Assembly (NCBI GenBank): GCA_900543885.1
Contig: UQTA01000007.1
Location: 20,033 to 84,032, forward strand
Direction: 5' to 3'
Source: an uncultured Clostridium sp.
GTDB taxonomy: Bacteria > Bacillota > Clostridia > Lachnospirales > Lachnospiraceae
Length of the DNA: 64,000 nt
Of the stretch, positions 32,880 through 42,127 are shown one piece after another; the first letter of the stretch is position 1; the number at the start of each line of letters is the position of its first letter. The notes under the pieces are model-generated. The model saw only the letters and a list, made by a program, of their open reading frames with translations. It made no database searches and had not been told where the DNA came from. Both the position numbers and the translations under genes were made by a program.

Positions 32880-35471
32880 TTACTCTGCTTTTGCGCTCAG
32901 ATGATTGCCTTCAGGCGCAACATCGATCACAATCGTGGATCCTTCTTCTACCTGATCTGCAAGAATGATACGTGCAGCCAGTGTTTCCACATTCTTCTGA
33001 AGGTAACGTTTCAGAGGACGTGCACCATATACCGGATCATATCCATGATCCGTAATAAATGTCTTAGCAGCATCTGTAAGACGCAGCTTCAGCTCTCTGT
33101 CTGCCAGACGTTTGTTCAGGTCTGCTACGCACAGATCAACAATACGGCTGATATTATCCTTAGTCAGAGGCTTGAACAGGATCATTTCGTCCAGACGGTT
33201 CAAAAACTCCGGTCTGAAGTGGGACTTCAGATCATTCATGACCATCTCTCTTGCTTCTTCACGGATATTGCCGTTTTCATCAATTCCCTCTAATAGATAC
33301 TGGGAACCGATATTGGAAGTCAGGATAATGATCGTGTTCTTAAAGTCTACGGTTCTGCCCTGTGAATCAGTGATACGTCCATCATCCAGTACCTGCAGCA
33401 GTACATTAAATACATCAGGATGGGCTTTCTCTACCTCGTCAAAAAGGACAACACTATATGGTTTACGGCGTACTGCCTCTGTCAGCTGACCACCTTCATC
33501 ATAGCCAACATAGCCTGGAGGCGCTCCGATGAGACGAGCCACAGAATGTTTCTCCATGTACTCACTCATATCAATGCGCACCATATTGGATTCATCATCA
33601 AACAATGACTCTGCCAGTGCCTTGGCAAGTTCTGTTTTACCTACACCGGTAGGTCCTAAGAACAGGAAGGAACCGATAGGCTTTGTAGGATCCTTGATAC
33701 CAGCCTTGGAACGGATGATGGCATCTGTAACCTTTTCTACTGCCTCGTCCTGTCCTACTACACGTTTATGAAGGACTTCATCCAGATGTAAGGTCTTGCT
33801 GCGCTCACTTTCCGTCAGCTTTGCAACCGGAATGCCGGTCCACTTAGATACGATACGGGCGATCTCATCTTCTGTTACACTTTCATGTACCAGGCTCAGA
33901 TCCTCATTTTTAACCTTTTCTTCTTCTGCTTCCAATTCTTTCTGTAACTGAGGAAGTTTGCCGTACTGCAGCTCTGCAGCCTTATTCAGGTCATATTTCT
34001 GTTTCGCATCCTGAATCTGACGGTTTACAGCCTCAATCTCCTCACGGAGACTGGATAATTTGTCTACGCTGGCTTTTTCATTCTGCCACTGGGCTTTGCC
34101 TGCAGCAAATTTCTCATGAAGCTCTGCCAGTTCTTTCTGCAAGTCTTCCAGACGTTCTTTGCTCAGTCTGTCTGTTTCCTTCTTAAGAGCCGCTTCCTCG
34201 ATCTCCATCTGCATGATCTTACGTGACAGTTCATCCAGCTCTGCCGGCATACTGTCCAGTTCTGTCTTGATCATGGCACATGCTTCATCTACCAGGTCAA
34301 TGGCCTTATCCGGAAGGAAACGGTCAGATATATAACGGTCAGAAAGCACGGCCGCACTTACCAGCGCGGAGTCTGCGATCTTTACACCGTGGTAAACTTC
34401 GTAACGCTCTTTCAGGCCACGAAGGATAGAAATAGTATCTTCTACTGTAGGTTCAGCTACCATGACAGGCTGGAAACGACGTTCCAGAGCAGCATCTTTT
34501 TCAATATACTGACGGTATTCATTTAAGGTAGTTGCACCGATACAGTGAAGCTCGCCTCTTGCAAGCATAGGCTTTAACATATTTCCGGCATCCATAGAGC
34601 CTTCTGTTTTGCCTGCACCTACAATGGTGTGTAACTCATCGATAAACAGGATGATCTGACCTTCGCTCTTCTTGACTTCTTCCAGAACAGCTTTCAGACG
34701 TTCCTCAAATTCACCTCTATATTTAGCACCAGCTACCAGAGAACCCATATCCAGGGCAAACAGCTTTTTATCTTTTAACCCATCAGGAACGTCACCGCGG
34801 ACAATTCGCTGTGCCAGACCTTCTACAACTGCTGTTTTACCAACACCAGGTTCACCAATAAGGACCGGATTGTTTTTTGTCTTTCTTGAAAGAATACGGA
34901 CTACATTTCGAATCTCACTGTCACGGCCGATAACCGGATCCAGCTTCTGCTCTCTGGCACGTTCTACCAGATCGTAGCCGTATTTCTGTAATGTATCATA
35001 AGTTGCCTCCGGGTTGTCACTTACCACTCTCTGATTTCCTCTTACAGTGGAAAGCGCCTGAAGGAACTTTTCTCTGGTAATACCATAGGTCTTAAACAGA
35101 TCCTTCATTTCCTTAGAAGGCTGCTTTAACAGAGCCAGGAAAAGATGCTCTACGGAAACGTATTCATCTCCCATGGCCTTCGCTTCGTCTTCTGCATTGA
35201 TCAGGACTTTGTTCAGGTCATTGCTGATATACAGCTGTCCTCCTCCGCTTACCTTGGTCAGTTTTTCTATGGCCTGCTTTGCTTCGTTTTTAAACATATC
35301 GCCCTGGATGCCCATTTTTGTGATCAGTTTCATGATCAGGCTGTCTTCCAGAGTCAGCAGGCTGTACAGCAGATGCGGCTGGTCGATCTGCTGGTTTCCA
35401 TATTCATATGCCAGCTTTTCGCAGTTCTGAACTGCTTCCATTGATTTCTGAGTAAATTTATTAATATTCAT
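32880..35471 (-). CDS. clpB: ATP-dependent disaggregase ClpB
   Basis: Hexameric AAA+ chaperone of 863 residues that pulls proteins out of aggregates with DnaK. Clp_N repeats (about 1-145), first ATPase with GEPGVGKTAVVEG (near 205), the long coiled-coil M domain (about 395-525, ALKKETDRLSKERLEDLQKE) that separates ClpB from ClpA/C, and second ATPase with GPTGVGKTELAKAL (near 605). No ClpP-binding loop is expected. A longer frame reaches 126 bp further, but that part covers the promoter and CIRCE; the ATG chosen has AGGGGAG 7 nt upstream and the canonical MNINKFTQKS start. Confidence 0.97.
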   Translation of the reverse strand: MNINKFTQKSMEAVQNCEKLAYEYGNQQIDQPHLLYSLLTLEDSLIMKLITKMGIQGDMFKNEAKQAIEKLTKVSGGGQLYISNDLNKVLINAEDEAKAMGDEYVSVEHLFLALLKQPSKEMKDLFKTYGITREKFLQALSTVRGNQRVVSDNPEATYDTLQKYGYDLVERAREQKLDPVIGRDSEIRNVVRILSRKTKNNPVLIGEPGVGKTAVVEGLAQRIVRGDVPDGLKDKKLFALDMGSLVAGAKYRGEFEERLKAVLEEVKKSEGQIILFIDELHTIVGAGKTEGSMDAGNMLKPMLARGELHCIGATTLNEYRQYIEKDAALERRFQPVMVAEPTVEDTISILRGLKERYEVYHGVKIADSALVSAAVLSDRYISDRFLPDKAIDLVDEACAMIKTELDSMPAELDELSRKIMQMEIEEAALKKETDRLSKERLEDLQKELAELHEKFAAGKAQWQNEKASVDKLSSLREEIEAVNRQIQDAKQKYDLNKAAELQYGKLPQLQKELEAEEEKVKNEDLSLVHESVTEDEIARIVSKWTGIPVAKLTESERSKTLHLDEVLHKRVVGQDEAVEKVTDAIIRSKAGIKDPTKPIGSFLFLGPTGVGKTELAKALAESLFDDESNMVRIDMSEYMEKHSVARLIGAPPGYVGYDEGGQLTEAVRRKPYSVVLFDEVEKAHPDVFNVLLQVLDDGRITDSQGRTVDFKNTIIILTSNIGSQYLLEGIDENGNIREEAREMVMNDLKSHFRPEFLNRLDEMILFKPLTKDNISRIVDLCVADLNKRLADRELKLRLTDAAKTFITDHGYDPVYGARPLKRYLQKNVETLAARIILADQVEEGSTIVIDVAPEGNHLSAKAE

Positions 35472-35529
35472 ATGCCCACTCCCCTTTCCGGAACTGTGCG
35501 TTTGTTGTCTTGTTCTTTGTTCTACGTGT

Positions 35530-35558
35530 ACTATAACACTAGTTGTTAGCACTGTCAA
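35530..35558 (-). promoter_or_regulatory. clpB sigma-A promoter
   Basis: Minus-strand TTGACA, exactly 17 bp, TATAGT. The -35 lies inside the CIRCE operator, so HrcA bound there would block RNA polymerase. Confidence 0.88.
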
Positions 35559-35572
35559 TGGTTGAGTGCTAA
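35546..35572. promoter_or_regulatory. CIRCE operator (HrcA site)
   Basis: TTAGCACTG, 9 bp, GAGTGCTAA: the CIRCE consensus with one arm mismatch (final C to G). It overlaps the -35 of the clpB promoter. It places clpB under heat-shock repression by HrcA, known for groESL and dnaK operons of Firmicutes. Confidence 0.92.
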
Positions 35573-35814
35573 TTTTTTGTAAAAATTTATTTGACAAAAT
35601 ATCTCCCCCTCCATATAATAAGCTTATATTCTAACTCCAGCCCGAAGGGGCTTTCTAAAACTTCTTATTTTATTTTCAGAAATTTCCAAATTATGATCCA
35701 CGGAATTTCCATGTATGCACCTTGACAAATCAAAAAATATCCTCGATCCCCTTTCGCTGTTTACTTATGATCAAATAACATTTAGGCCATATTTTAATGT
35801 AAAGGAGAACAAGT

Positions 35815-36819
35815 ATGAAGAAAGAAAACAATATTATAAAGATTTGTGGATCTATGTGCTTTATCCTGTGCATAATCTGCTCTGTCTATACATATCCCTC
35901 TATGGCACAGGAAATGAAAAGTATTACTTTTTCCAAAAAACTGACCAGAGAAGAGGCTGCCGCTTTTAAAGAGCCGGACAATACCTATGAAGATGAAAAC
36001 GGAATCCGATATCAGCTGCTAAACTGGGAACTGGAAGAAAAAACGGGAGAAGAAAAAAAGATTCCCTTAGAAAAGCAGATCCGTTATCTTGGACTGGAAG
36101 AAGGTGAAGAAATCCCGGAAACGATTTATGCCGAAGTACCGGCCCCAAAGCCGGAATTACCAGAAACGGAAAGTGCTGAAACCCCATCAGGAAAAAGCCA
36201 TTTAGAGGAAACACAGCCCCCACTATCAGGCTCACTCCACCAGGCAGACATACGAATCATAAATGAACAATGGAAAGATGATCTATGTCTCCCAGTCACA
36301 TTTTATTCCTATGGTGCAGATGAATATCAGCTGGGAGAGATTACCATTTCAGCGGGAACCCATAACCTTCTTGAAGAAACTGCCCAGGAAAGTCATCACA
36401 TCCTGGACTGTCTTGGGCTGTCTGACCAGGCATATCATATTACTTCTATGGTTTGGAACGGAGAAACATTTACAGATGAAGAAGGACAAGTCTGCCGCAA
36501 TGCACTTGCTCTTGGAGAGCGGCTTTTAAAAGATGTAGAAGTTACATATAAAGGCGAAGGAACCTTAAAAGAACCTGATTATTATGAGCTTCATACTGTA
36601 TATCAGGCGGAAAAATATGAAGAAGAATCCACGATAGAACTAATACCCCAGACACCTGAAAGTCTTCCTGATCCTGCTGCAAAACAAGGTCCCTTCTGGT
36701 ATCTGATCCGAACCGGCTTTGTGATCACAATAGCTATTGGTATCTTTGGCATCCTTACCGGTATCATCCTGCTGCTTATCCTGAACCGGCGCAAAAAAGA
36801 AGAAAAAGATCATTTATAA
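35815..36819 (+). CDS. Signal-peptide and single-helix membrane protein, unknown function
   Basis: Protein of 334 residues. An N-terminal export signal (IIKICGSMCFILCIICSVYT) leads to an acidic, Glu/Pro-rich linker (about 90-145), then a beta-rich domain (VTFYSYGADEYQLGEITISA and later VEVTYKGEGT). A C-terminal helix (VITIAIGIFGILTGIILLLI) plus KKEEKDHL tail anchors it, type I topology. AAGGAGAAC precedes the ATG. I do not recognise the family; it stands alone between clpB and an inverted-repeat element. Cell-surface role inferred from topology only. Confidence 0.75.
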   Translation: MKKENNIIKICGSMCFILCIICSVYTYPSMAQEMKSITFSKKLTREEAAAFKEPDNTYEDENGIRYQLLNWELEEKTGEEKKIPLEKQIRYLGLEEGEEIPETIYAEVPAPKPELPETESAETPSGKSHLEETQPPLSGSLHQADIRIINEQWKDDLCLPVTFYSYGADEYQLGEITISAGTHNLLEETAQESHHILDCLGLSDQAYHITSMVWNGETFTDEEGQVCRNALALGERLLKDVEVTYKGEGTLKEPDYYELHTVYQAEKYEEESTIELIPQTPESLPDPAAKQGPFWYLIRTGFVITIAIGIFGILTGIILLLILNRRKKEEKDHL

Positions 36820-36864
36820 CCAAACCGCTTTCAAAAATACAGCTTCAAAATGTCATCCCAGTAT

Positions 36865-37080
36865 GATATGATGATACTAGGGTCAAAAGGTCAGAAATCC
36901 GATGCAAGCTTGCTTGCAAGAGGATTTTTGACCTTGGGACCCGCAAAAAACATGAATAAGCAGCCATTTTTCATAGAAAAATGAGCGGATTATGAATGTT
37001 TTTAGGATTGTGAGAGCACGCTGTGCGAAACAATCCGGTATCATAGGGGCAAAAGACCTTTTGACCCCAACATCATATGA
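36865..37080. repeat. MITE-like element A, longest copy
   Basis: About 215 bp with near-perfect inverted ends: left ATGATACTAGGGTCAAAAGG, right complement ATGATGTTGGGGTCAAAAGG. It contains several hairpins, including GGATTGT/ACAATCC and CATTTTTC/GAAAAATG. Partial relatives lie at 51639 and 59331. It ends a few bases before the HD hydrolase start and has no coding capacity. Confidence 0.75.
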
Positions 37081-37118
37081 TGGATAATACAGCATGGGGA
37101 AAAGAGGTAAAACAGAGT

Positions 37119-37649
37119 ATGATTAAAAAGGCGGCTGAATTCGCAAAACGGGCTCATGATGGTGTTTACAGAAAAGGGACGCAGATTCCTTATATTACCC
37201 ATCCTATGGAAACGGCAGCCATTGTAACGGCATTTACAGATGAACCGGAAATGATAGCTGCTGCCCTTTTACACGATGTAATAGAAGACGCCGGGGTTAC
37301 AAAAGAAGAACTGGAAGAACAGTTTGGCCCCAGAGTGGCCTTTCTGGTAGACAGCGAAAGCGAAGACAAGTCTAAAAGCTGGATAGAGCGCAAAGGCAGT
37401 ACCGTGGAACATTTAAAGACTGCCACCAGAGCCGAAAAGATACTGGCACTTGCGGACAAGCTAAGCAATATCCGCAGCACAGCCAGAGACTATCTGGTCC
37501 TTGGAGACGAAGTCTGGCAGCGTTTTAACCAGAAAGACAAGCAGATGCAAGGCTGGTATTACAAAGGCGTAGCAGAGGCCCTGAAAGAATTTAAAGGCCA
37601 CATCTATTATGAAGAATACGTAATGCTGTGTGAAAAAGTATTTGGTTAA
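37119..37649 (+). CDS. HD-domain hydrolase, SpoT/MESH1-like
   Basis: Stand-alone HD phosphohydrolase of about 176 residues. The motifs match the hydrolase half of Rel/SpoT: YRKGTQIPYITHPMETAAIV, AALLHDVIEDAG and LALADKLSNIRS. There is no synthetase, TGS or ACT domain, so it is a small alarmone hydrolase or MESH1-like enzyme; (p)ppGpp is the likely but unproved substrate. ATGs at 37077 and 37080 would extend it by 13-14 residues but fall in the end of the inverted-repeat element with no ribosome-binding site; the ATG used has GAGG about 11 nt upstream and the usual MIKKAAEFAKRAHDG opening. The deacetylase gene follows after 11 bp. Confidence 0.82.
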   Translation: MIKKAAEFAKRAHDGVYRKGTQIPYITHPMETAAIVTAFTDEPEMIAAALLHDVIEDAGVTKEELEEQFGPRVAFLVDSESEDKSKSWIERKGSTVEHLKTATRAEKILALADKLSNIRSTARDYLVLGDEVWQRFNQKDKQMQGWYYKGVAEALKEFKGHIYYEEYVMLCEKVFG

Positions 37650-37660
37650 GGGAGAAGAGA

Positions 37661-38992
37661 ATGAGAAGAATGAAAAGCAGAGTTCTTGCGGCGATCATGG
37701 CTGCAGGAATGATTTTTACTGCCCAGGGAATGACCGCTCTGGCAGGAACAACGGGGATCGGCGCAGCAAAACCCGCACAGTCCACACAAGGTCCCGGAGA
37801 TGTTTCAAAAGATGTAGACAATGTTGTAGTAAATGATGAAAATACAGATACAGGCACAAATACAGGCGATACAAATACGGTTCAGCCTGATCCAGGTAAA
37901 AACACAGAACAGACAGCTGCAGATACCCCGCTTCAGGTAAATTACAGCGCATATTTCAGAAATCAGGGCTGGAGCAATACTACCGCTGACAACCAGGCAT
38001 TAGCAGCACCGGCTGATTCATGGGTCACATCTATGAGAGCTAATCTGATCAACATTCCATCAGGAGCTCAGATCGGCATTCGCTATAAAGTAAATTTAAG
38101 TGGTACAGGCTGGCTTGACTGGAAAGCAGACGGAGTAGAAAATGGCGGCGCTTCTGCGGAAAATCCACTGGAATCTATTGCCATGGAACTGACCGGCTCC
38201 TCCGCATCTTCCTATGATCTGTATTACAAAGTTTATCAGAACGGCTCCTGGACTGACTGGTCCATGAATGGTTCCCCTGCTGGAACCGAAGGCATTGGAC
38301 TGAGAGTAGACGGCATTAAGGCTTCCATTACAGCCAAAGATGCAGGCGCACCGAAAGATATGGCAAATTCCAACATTGATCCTTCAAAGCCTATGATCGC
38401 CCTGACTTTTGACGATGGGCCAAGAGCTTCTGTTACAAACCGTATTCTGGACAGTTTAGGACAGTACGGTGGAAGAGCCACTTTCTTTATGGTAGGAACC
38501 AATGTTTTACAAAATGGCGACGTGATCCGCCGTATGACAGCTCAGGGCTGTGAGGTTGCAAATCACACCAATGACCATAAATACATATCCAAGCTGAGCA
38601 ATGAAGGAATTGTCAGCCAGGTAAGCGCTGTTAATCAGAAAGTAGCTTCTGTTTGCGGTGTTTCACCGGTTGTGATGCGTCCGCCAGGCGGCTATATTGA
38701 TGCCCATTCCCTTTCTGTTCTTGGTTCCATGGGAATGCCTGCGATCATGTGGTCTATTGATACAAGAGACTGGCAGCACAGAAATGCGCAGAAAACCATC
38801 AACACTGTCCTGACTCAGGTAAAAGATGGAGATATTATCCTGATGCATGATATTTACGATGCTACTGCAGATGCAGCAGTTGCTCTTATTCCTGAACTGA
38901 CCGCCAGAGGATATCAGCTGGTAACTGTCAGTGAACTGGCAGCAGCCAGAGGCGGAATGGCTGCAGGTCATAAATATAGTCAGTTCCGCTGA
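37661..38992 (+). CDS. Secreted polysaccharide deacetylase with Trp-rich repeats
   Basis: Extracellular protein of 443 residues. The signal peptide (VLAAIMAAGMIFTAQGMTAL) is followed by a Thr/Asn/Asp linker, then two repeats resembling clostridial hydrophobic-W (ChW) domains (LSGTGWLDWKADGVENGG; QNGSWTDWSMNGSPAGTEG). The NodB domain has the metal/catalytic set: TFDDGP, HTNDH, RPPGG, DTRDW and LMHD. The family removes acetyl groups from peptidoglycan or chitin-like sugars, here probably at the cell wall. It follows the HD hydrolase closely and is ended by a strong terminator. GGGAGAAG precedes the ATG. Confidence 0.9.
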   Translation: MRRMKSRVLAAIMAAGMIFTAQGMTALAGTTGIGAAKPAQSTQGPGDVSKDVDNVVVNDENTDTGTNTGDTNTVQPDPGKNTEQTAADTPLQVNYSAYFRNQGWSNTTADNQALAAPADSWVTSMRANLINIPSGAQIGIRYKVNLSGTGWLDWKADGVENGGASAENPLESIAMELTGSSASSYDLYYKVYQNGSWTDWSMNGSPAGTEGIGLRVDGIKASITAKDAGAPKDMANSNIDPSKPMIALTFDDGPRASVTNRILDSLGQYGGRATFFMVGTNVLQNGDVIRRMTAQGCEVANHTNDHKYISKLSNEGIVSQVSAVNQKVASVCGVSPVVMRPPGGYIDAHSLSVLGSMGMPAIMWSIDTRDWQHRNAQKTINTVLTQVKDGDIILMHDIYDATADAAVALIPELTARGYQLVTVSELAAARGGMAAGHKYSQFR

Positions 38993-39028
38993 TCCTGAAA
39001 ATCACATAAATAAGCCCAGATATATGAT

Positions 39029-39077
39029 AAAGCAGATGCAAACCACATGTAGATCGCGTGGTTTGCACCTGCTTTTT
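39029..39077 (+). terminator. Terminator after the deacetylase, bidirectional
   Basis: AAAGCAG.TGCAAACCAC and its complement form a long stem with one bulge, followed by TTTTT; A-run on the left would serve the converging MATE gene. Confidence 0.9.
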
Positions 39078-39117
39078 ATATAAAGGGGATGTGCAGTTAA
39101 TACATGACAACAGTTTA

Positions 39118-40476
39118 TTAATCAACATTGACTTCCTGACCTGCTTCTTTGCCAGTAAGCCATGGACCTCTTCTGTAGAACAGGATAGATAATGTTGTTG
39201 CGACACACCAGCCTACCGGCCATGCGCACCAGATACCAGTTGCTCCCAGTACTGTCTTAGAGAATACAAAGGCAAGTACTACACGCAGGATCAGATCGGT
39301 AAAGGTTGCGATCATAAAGTTCTTCATCAGTCCGGCGCCTCTTAAGATACCATCGGCTACCAGCTTTGCGGAAACTACAAAGTAGAATGGAGACAGGATC
39401 TTTAAGTAGGTAATACCGGTATGCATTGCCAGCTCTGTAGGTTCGTCCATAAAAAGCTTTAATACAATGTTTCCTCCGAAGAAATACAGTAAAAACAGAG
39501 GAAGGCTTAACATCCACACCATTTTTACACCGGCACGGAAGCCATCTTTGATACGAGGCATTTTTCTTGCACCCAGGTTCTGGGCTGTGTAGTTGGAAAT
39601 ACCATTTCCCAGCGTAGTAAAGGAAGTGATGACCAGGTTATTTAATTTAACAGCTGCAGAGTAACCTGCCATAACAGGTGCTCCAAACCCGTTGATGATA
39701 CTCTGGATCACAATGTTTCCCAGGGAAATAAAACTTTGCTGTAAGGTACTTGGAATGGCAATGACCACGATCTGCATTAAGATCTGCCAATCAAAGATAG
39801 GAGCTTTTTCTTTTCCTTCAATTTTTGCCAGCCTGCGGAAGATAACTACCATTGCAAGGACACAGCTGACACCCTGACAAAGGAAGGTTGCCCACGCAAC
39901 ACCTGCAACTCCCATATGAAAGGCTTTTACAAACCAGATATCAACTGCAATATTGGAAGTAGAAGAAGCAGCCAGGAAGTAAAACGGTGTTTTGGAATCT
40001 CCCAGTGCTGAGAAGATACCCGTTGCAATATTATAGAAGAATACGAATGGCAGGCCCCATGCGTAAATATCCAGATACAACTTAGAATCAGCAAATACTT
40101 CATCTGGTGTACGGATCAGCTTTAACAATGCTCCGGCTCCAGTGATGCCGATAAGCATCAGGATAAGACATACAAACGCGCTGAAGATACAGGCGGTGTA
40201 CACGGCTGTTTTCATTCCCTTAAAATCTTTTGCGCCGAAAAGTTTTGATACAACAACAGAGCATCCCATATTGCATCCAAAAGCGAACGCAATGAAGATC
40301 AATGTGATCTCATAGCTGTTTCCTACTGCTGCCAGCGCATTTTCACCGATAAACTTGCCAGCTACCAGACTGTCAGCGATATTATATAACTGCTGGAAGA
40401 TAATACTTCCAAAAAGCGGCAGACAAAATTGCCAAAGTACCTTTTCAGGATTTCCTACAGTCAGATCCTTATTCAT
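39118..40476 (-). CDS. MATE family multidrug/cation antiporter
   Basis: Polytopic exporter of 452 residues with about 12 helices. The family signatures are QQLYNIADSLVAGKFIGENA, the pattern NMGCSVVVSKLFGAKD, and, in the second half, a matching FISLGNIVIQSIINGFGAPV and SNYTAQNLGARKM, showing the internal repeat. It would extrude cationic drugs or metabolites driven by Na+ or H+. It starts 8 bp inside the cytidylate-kinase-like gene and has GGAGGAG before its ATG, so both are translated from one message. A LysR regulator lies opposite the pair. Confidence 0.93.
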   Translation of the reverse strand: MNKDLTVGNPEKVLWQFCLPLFGSIIFQQLYNIADSLVAGKFIGENALAAVGNSYEITLIFIAFAFGCNMGCSVVVSKLFGAKDFKGMKTAVYTACIFSAFVCLILMLIGITGAGALLKLIRTPDEVFADSKLYLDIYAWGLPFVFFYNIATGIFSALGDSKTPFYFLAASSTSNIAVDIWFVKAFHMGVAGVAWATFLCQGVSCVLAMVVIFRRLAKIEGKEKAPIFDWQILMQIVVIAIPSTLQQSFISLGNIVIQSIINGFGAPVMAGYSAAVKLNNLVITSFTTLGNGISNYTAQNLGARKMPRIKDGFRAGVKMVWMLSLPLFLLYFFGGNIVLKLFMDEPTELAMHTGITYLKILSPFYFVVSAKLVADGILRGAGLMKNFMIATFTDLILRVVLAFVFSKTVLGATGIWCAWPVGWCVATTLSILFYRRGPWLTGKEAGQEVNVD

Positions 40477-41089
40477 TGCCTTTCTCCTCCATCTCTTTCA
40501 GGCTGTTTATGATCACATTTACACAGCCATCTGTACCTAATTTACTGCTGGAGAGCATCATATCATAGCTTTCAGGCTGTCCCCACGCAGTTTCTGAATA
40601 AAAATCAAAAAAATGCTTTCTCATACGATTAATATGTTTGATCCGGTGAGCCGCTTCTTTTTCATTGATCTGATTCCGTTTCATCACACGTCTGATCTTG
40701 CTGTTCTCATCTGCGTAGATAAAAACGGAAAGCTGGTCCTCTTTCGGGATAATAGAAGAAGCGCATCGGCCAATGATCACACAAGGTCCCTGTTTGGAAA
40801 TCTTTTTAATAACATCTTCCTCTGCGGTATATGCCATCTGACTTTCAGAATAAAATGTATTTCCTATGCTTGCAATATCTGCATAGGGATTTCCGCTTAA
40901 AAACTGAATACTGTTAATGGGAGATTCCTCTTTCTTGGAGATAAAATCGCTGCTTAATCCAGATTCCAGTGCCGCTTTTTTGATCAAAAGCTTATCGTAG
41001 CAGGGGATTCCTAACGTTCTCGACAGTTTCTCACCAATTTCACGACCGCCGCTGCCATACTCACGGCCAATACAAATGATTTTTTTCAT
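40469..41089 (-). CDS. Cytidylate-kinase-like P-loop protein
   Basis: Protein of 206 residues of the AAA_26/cytidylate-kinase-like family. The start MKKIICIGREYGSGGREIGEKL is the degenerate P-loop seen in this family; the middle has PCVIIGRCASSI and an Arg-rich lid (NSKIRRVMKRNQINEKEAAH). A longer frame reaches 108 bp upstream but covers the promoter. True substrate unknown. These proteins often stand next to transporters; here it shares an operon with the MATE gene. Confidence 0.85.
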   Translation of the reverse strand: MKKIICIGREYGSGGREIGEKLSRTLGIPCYDKLLIKKAALESGLSSDFISKKEESPINSIQFLSGNPYADIASIGNTFYSESQMAYTAEEDVIKKISKQGPCVIIGRCASSIIPKEDQLSVFIYADENSKIRRVMKRNQINEKEAAHRIKHINRMRKHFFDFYSETAWGQPESYDMMLSSSKLGTDGCVNVIINSLKEMEEKGNE

Positions 41090-41128
41090 ACCATCCACTT
41101 CTTTCTCTTGTAGATTCGTTGCAGAATG

Positions 41129-41157
41129 TTGTTTTTTCACATCGGCTGTATTATAAT
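41129..41157 (+). promoter_or_regulatory. Promoter of the LysR gene
   Basis: TTGTTT, 17 bp, TATAAT. The -10 overlaps the -10 of the opposite promoter, so only one can be used at a time. Confidence 0.7.
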
Positions 41158-41178
41158 CCGTAATAAGATATATGTAAA
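41150..41178 (-). promoter_or_regulatory. Promoter of the kinase-like/MATE operon
   Basis: Minus-strand TTTACA, 17 bp, TATAAT. Its -10 overlaps that of the LysR gene. AT-rich partial palindromes (ATATATCATATAGATATAT) between this and the LysR ATG are candidate LysR binding sites. Confidence 0.75.
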
Positions 41179-41236
41179 ATATTAAAAATGAAAACAAGAT
41201 ATATCATATAGATATATAAGGAGAAACAGAAACAGC

Positions 41237-42127
41237 ATGAATATCAGCTATGATTATTACAGAGTCTTCTATTATGTTGCAAAATACAAAAGCTTTACCG
41301 GTGCGGCAGATGCACTTCTCAACAGCCAACCCAACATTACCCGGACCATGAAAAAGCTGGAAAAAGAACTGGAATGCACTTTATTTGTGCGTCAGCGTCA
41401 TGGAATCGCCCTGACTCCGGAAGGTGAAAAGCTGTATGCGCATGTTTCTGCTGCCTTTGAACATATTTCCTACGGTGAACAGGAGATCGCAAGGGATAAA
41501 AGCCTTCAATCCGGTATCGTCACTGTTGCTGCCAGTGAAATGGCACTTCACTGTATACTGCTTCCCGCACTTAAAAAATTCCGCAGTGCTTATCCAGGCA
41601 TCCACATCCGTATCCAGACCCACTCTACCCCCAAAGCCATTGACGTTCTTAAAAAGGGCCTGGCGGATTTTGCCATCGTAACAGATCCTTTTGAATTGCC
41701 TTCCGGCCTGTATTCCCGTATTTTGCGAAGTATTCAGGAAGTTCCTGTCTGCAGCGGTGTATTTTCTCTTTCTACAGGAACCTCTTTAACTGCAGAACAG
41801 CTACGGCATTACCCTATTATTGGTCTTGGGGAAAAAACAAGCTCCTTTACCTTTTTTTCAGATTATTTCAATAAACGTGGGGAAACATTTTCACCGGAAA
41901 TAGAAGTAGCAACTTCAGAACAGATCCTGCCAATGGTCCGGTCCGATCTTGGTATTGGTTTTGTGCCTACTGACTTTTTACAAAAAGAAAATATGGAAAA
42001 TCTTATTATCTTGAATATGGAGCCGCCGATCCCAAAGAGAAATCTTTGTATGGTGAAGCGGAAAAATGTATCTTTAAGCATTGCAGCTTCTGAACTGGAA
42101 CAGCTGATACAAAAAGTGAGTCTATAA
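41237..42127 (+). CDS. LysR-family transcriptional regulator
   Basis: Regulator of 296 residues. The N-terminal winged HTH (VFYYVAKYKSFTGAADALLN, SQPNITRTMKKLEKELECTL, FVRQRHGIALTPEG) is followed by the two-lobe effector domain with IVTVAASEMALHCILLPALK. It is divergent from the kinase-like/MATE operon with overlapping promoters, the standard LysR arrangement, so it probably controls the exporter in response to a small molecule. Its own promoter would be blocked by transcription of the target. Confidence 0.93.
   Translation: MNISYDYYRVFYYVAKYKSFTGAADALLNSQPNITRTMKKLEKELECTLFVRQRHGIALTPEGEKLYAHVSAAFEHISYGEQEIARDKSLQSGIVTVAASEMALHCILLPALKKFRSAYPGIHIRIQTHSTPKAIDVLKKGLADFAIVTDPFELPSGLYSRILRSIQEVPVCSGVFSLSTGTSLTAEQLRHYPIIGLGEKTSSFTFFSDYFNKRGETFSPEIEVATSEQILPMVRSDLGIGFVPTDFLQKENMENLIILNMEPPIPKRNLCMVKRKNVSLSIAASELEQLIQKVSL

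Noticed and set aside
35472..35597. N-terminal extension of ClpB
   Set aside because: It would translate the promoter and CIRCE operator; the downstream ATG has a strong site and the canonical N-terminus.
37077..37118. Earlier ATG codons for the HD hydrolase
   Set aside because: They lie at the end of the inverted-repeat element without a ribosome-binding site, while the later ATG has one.
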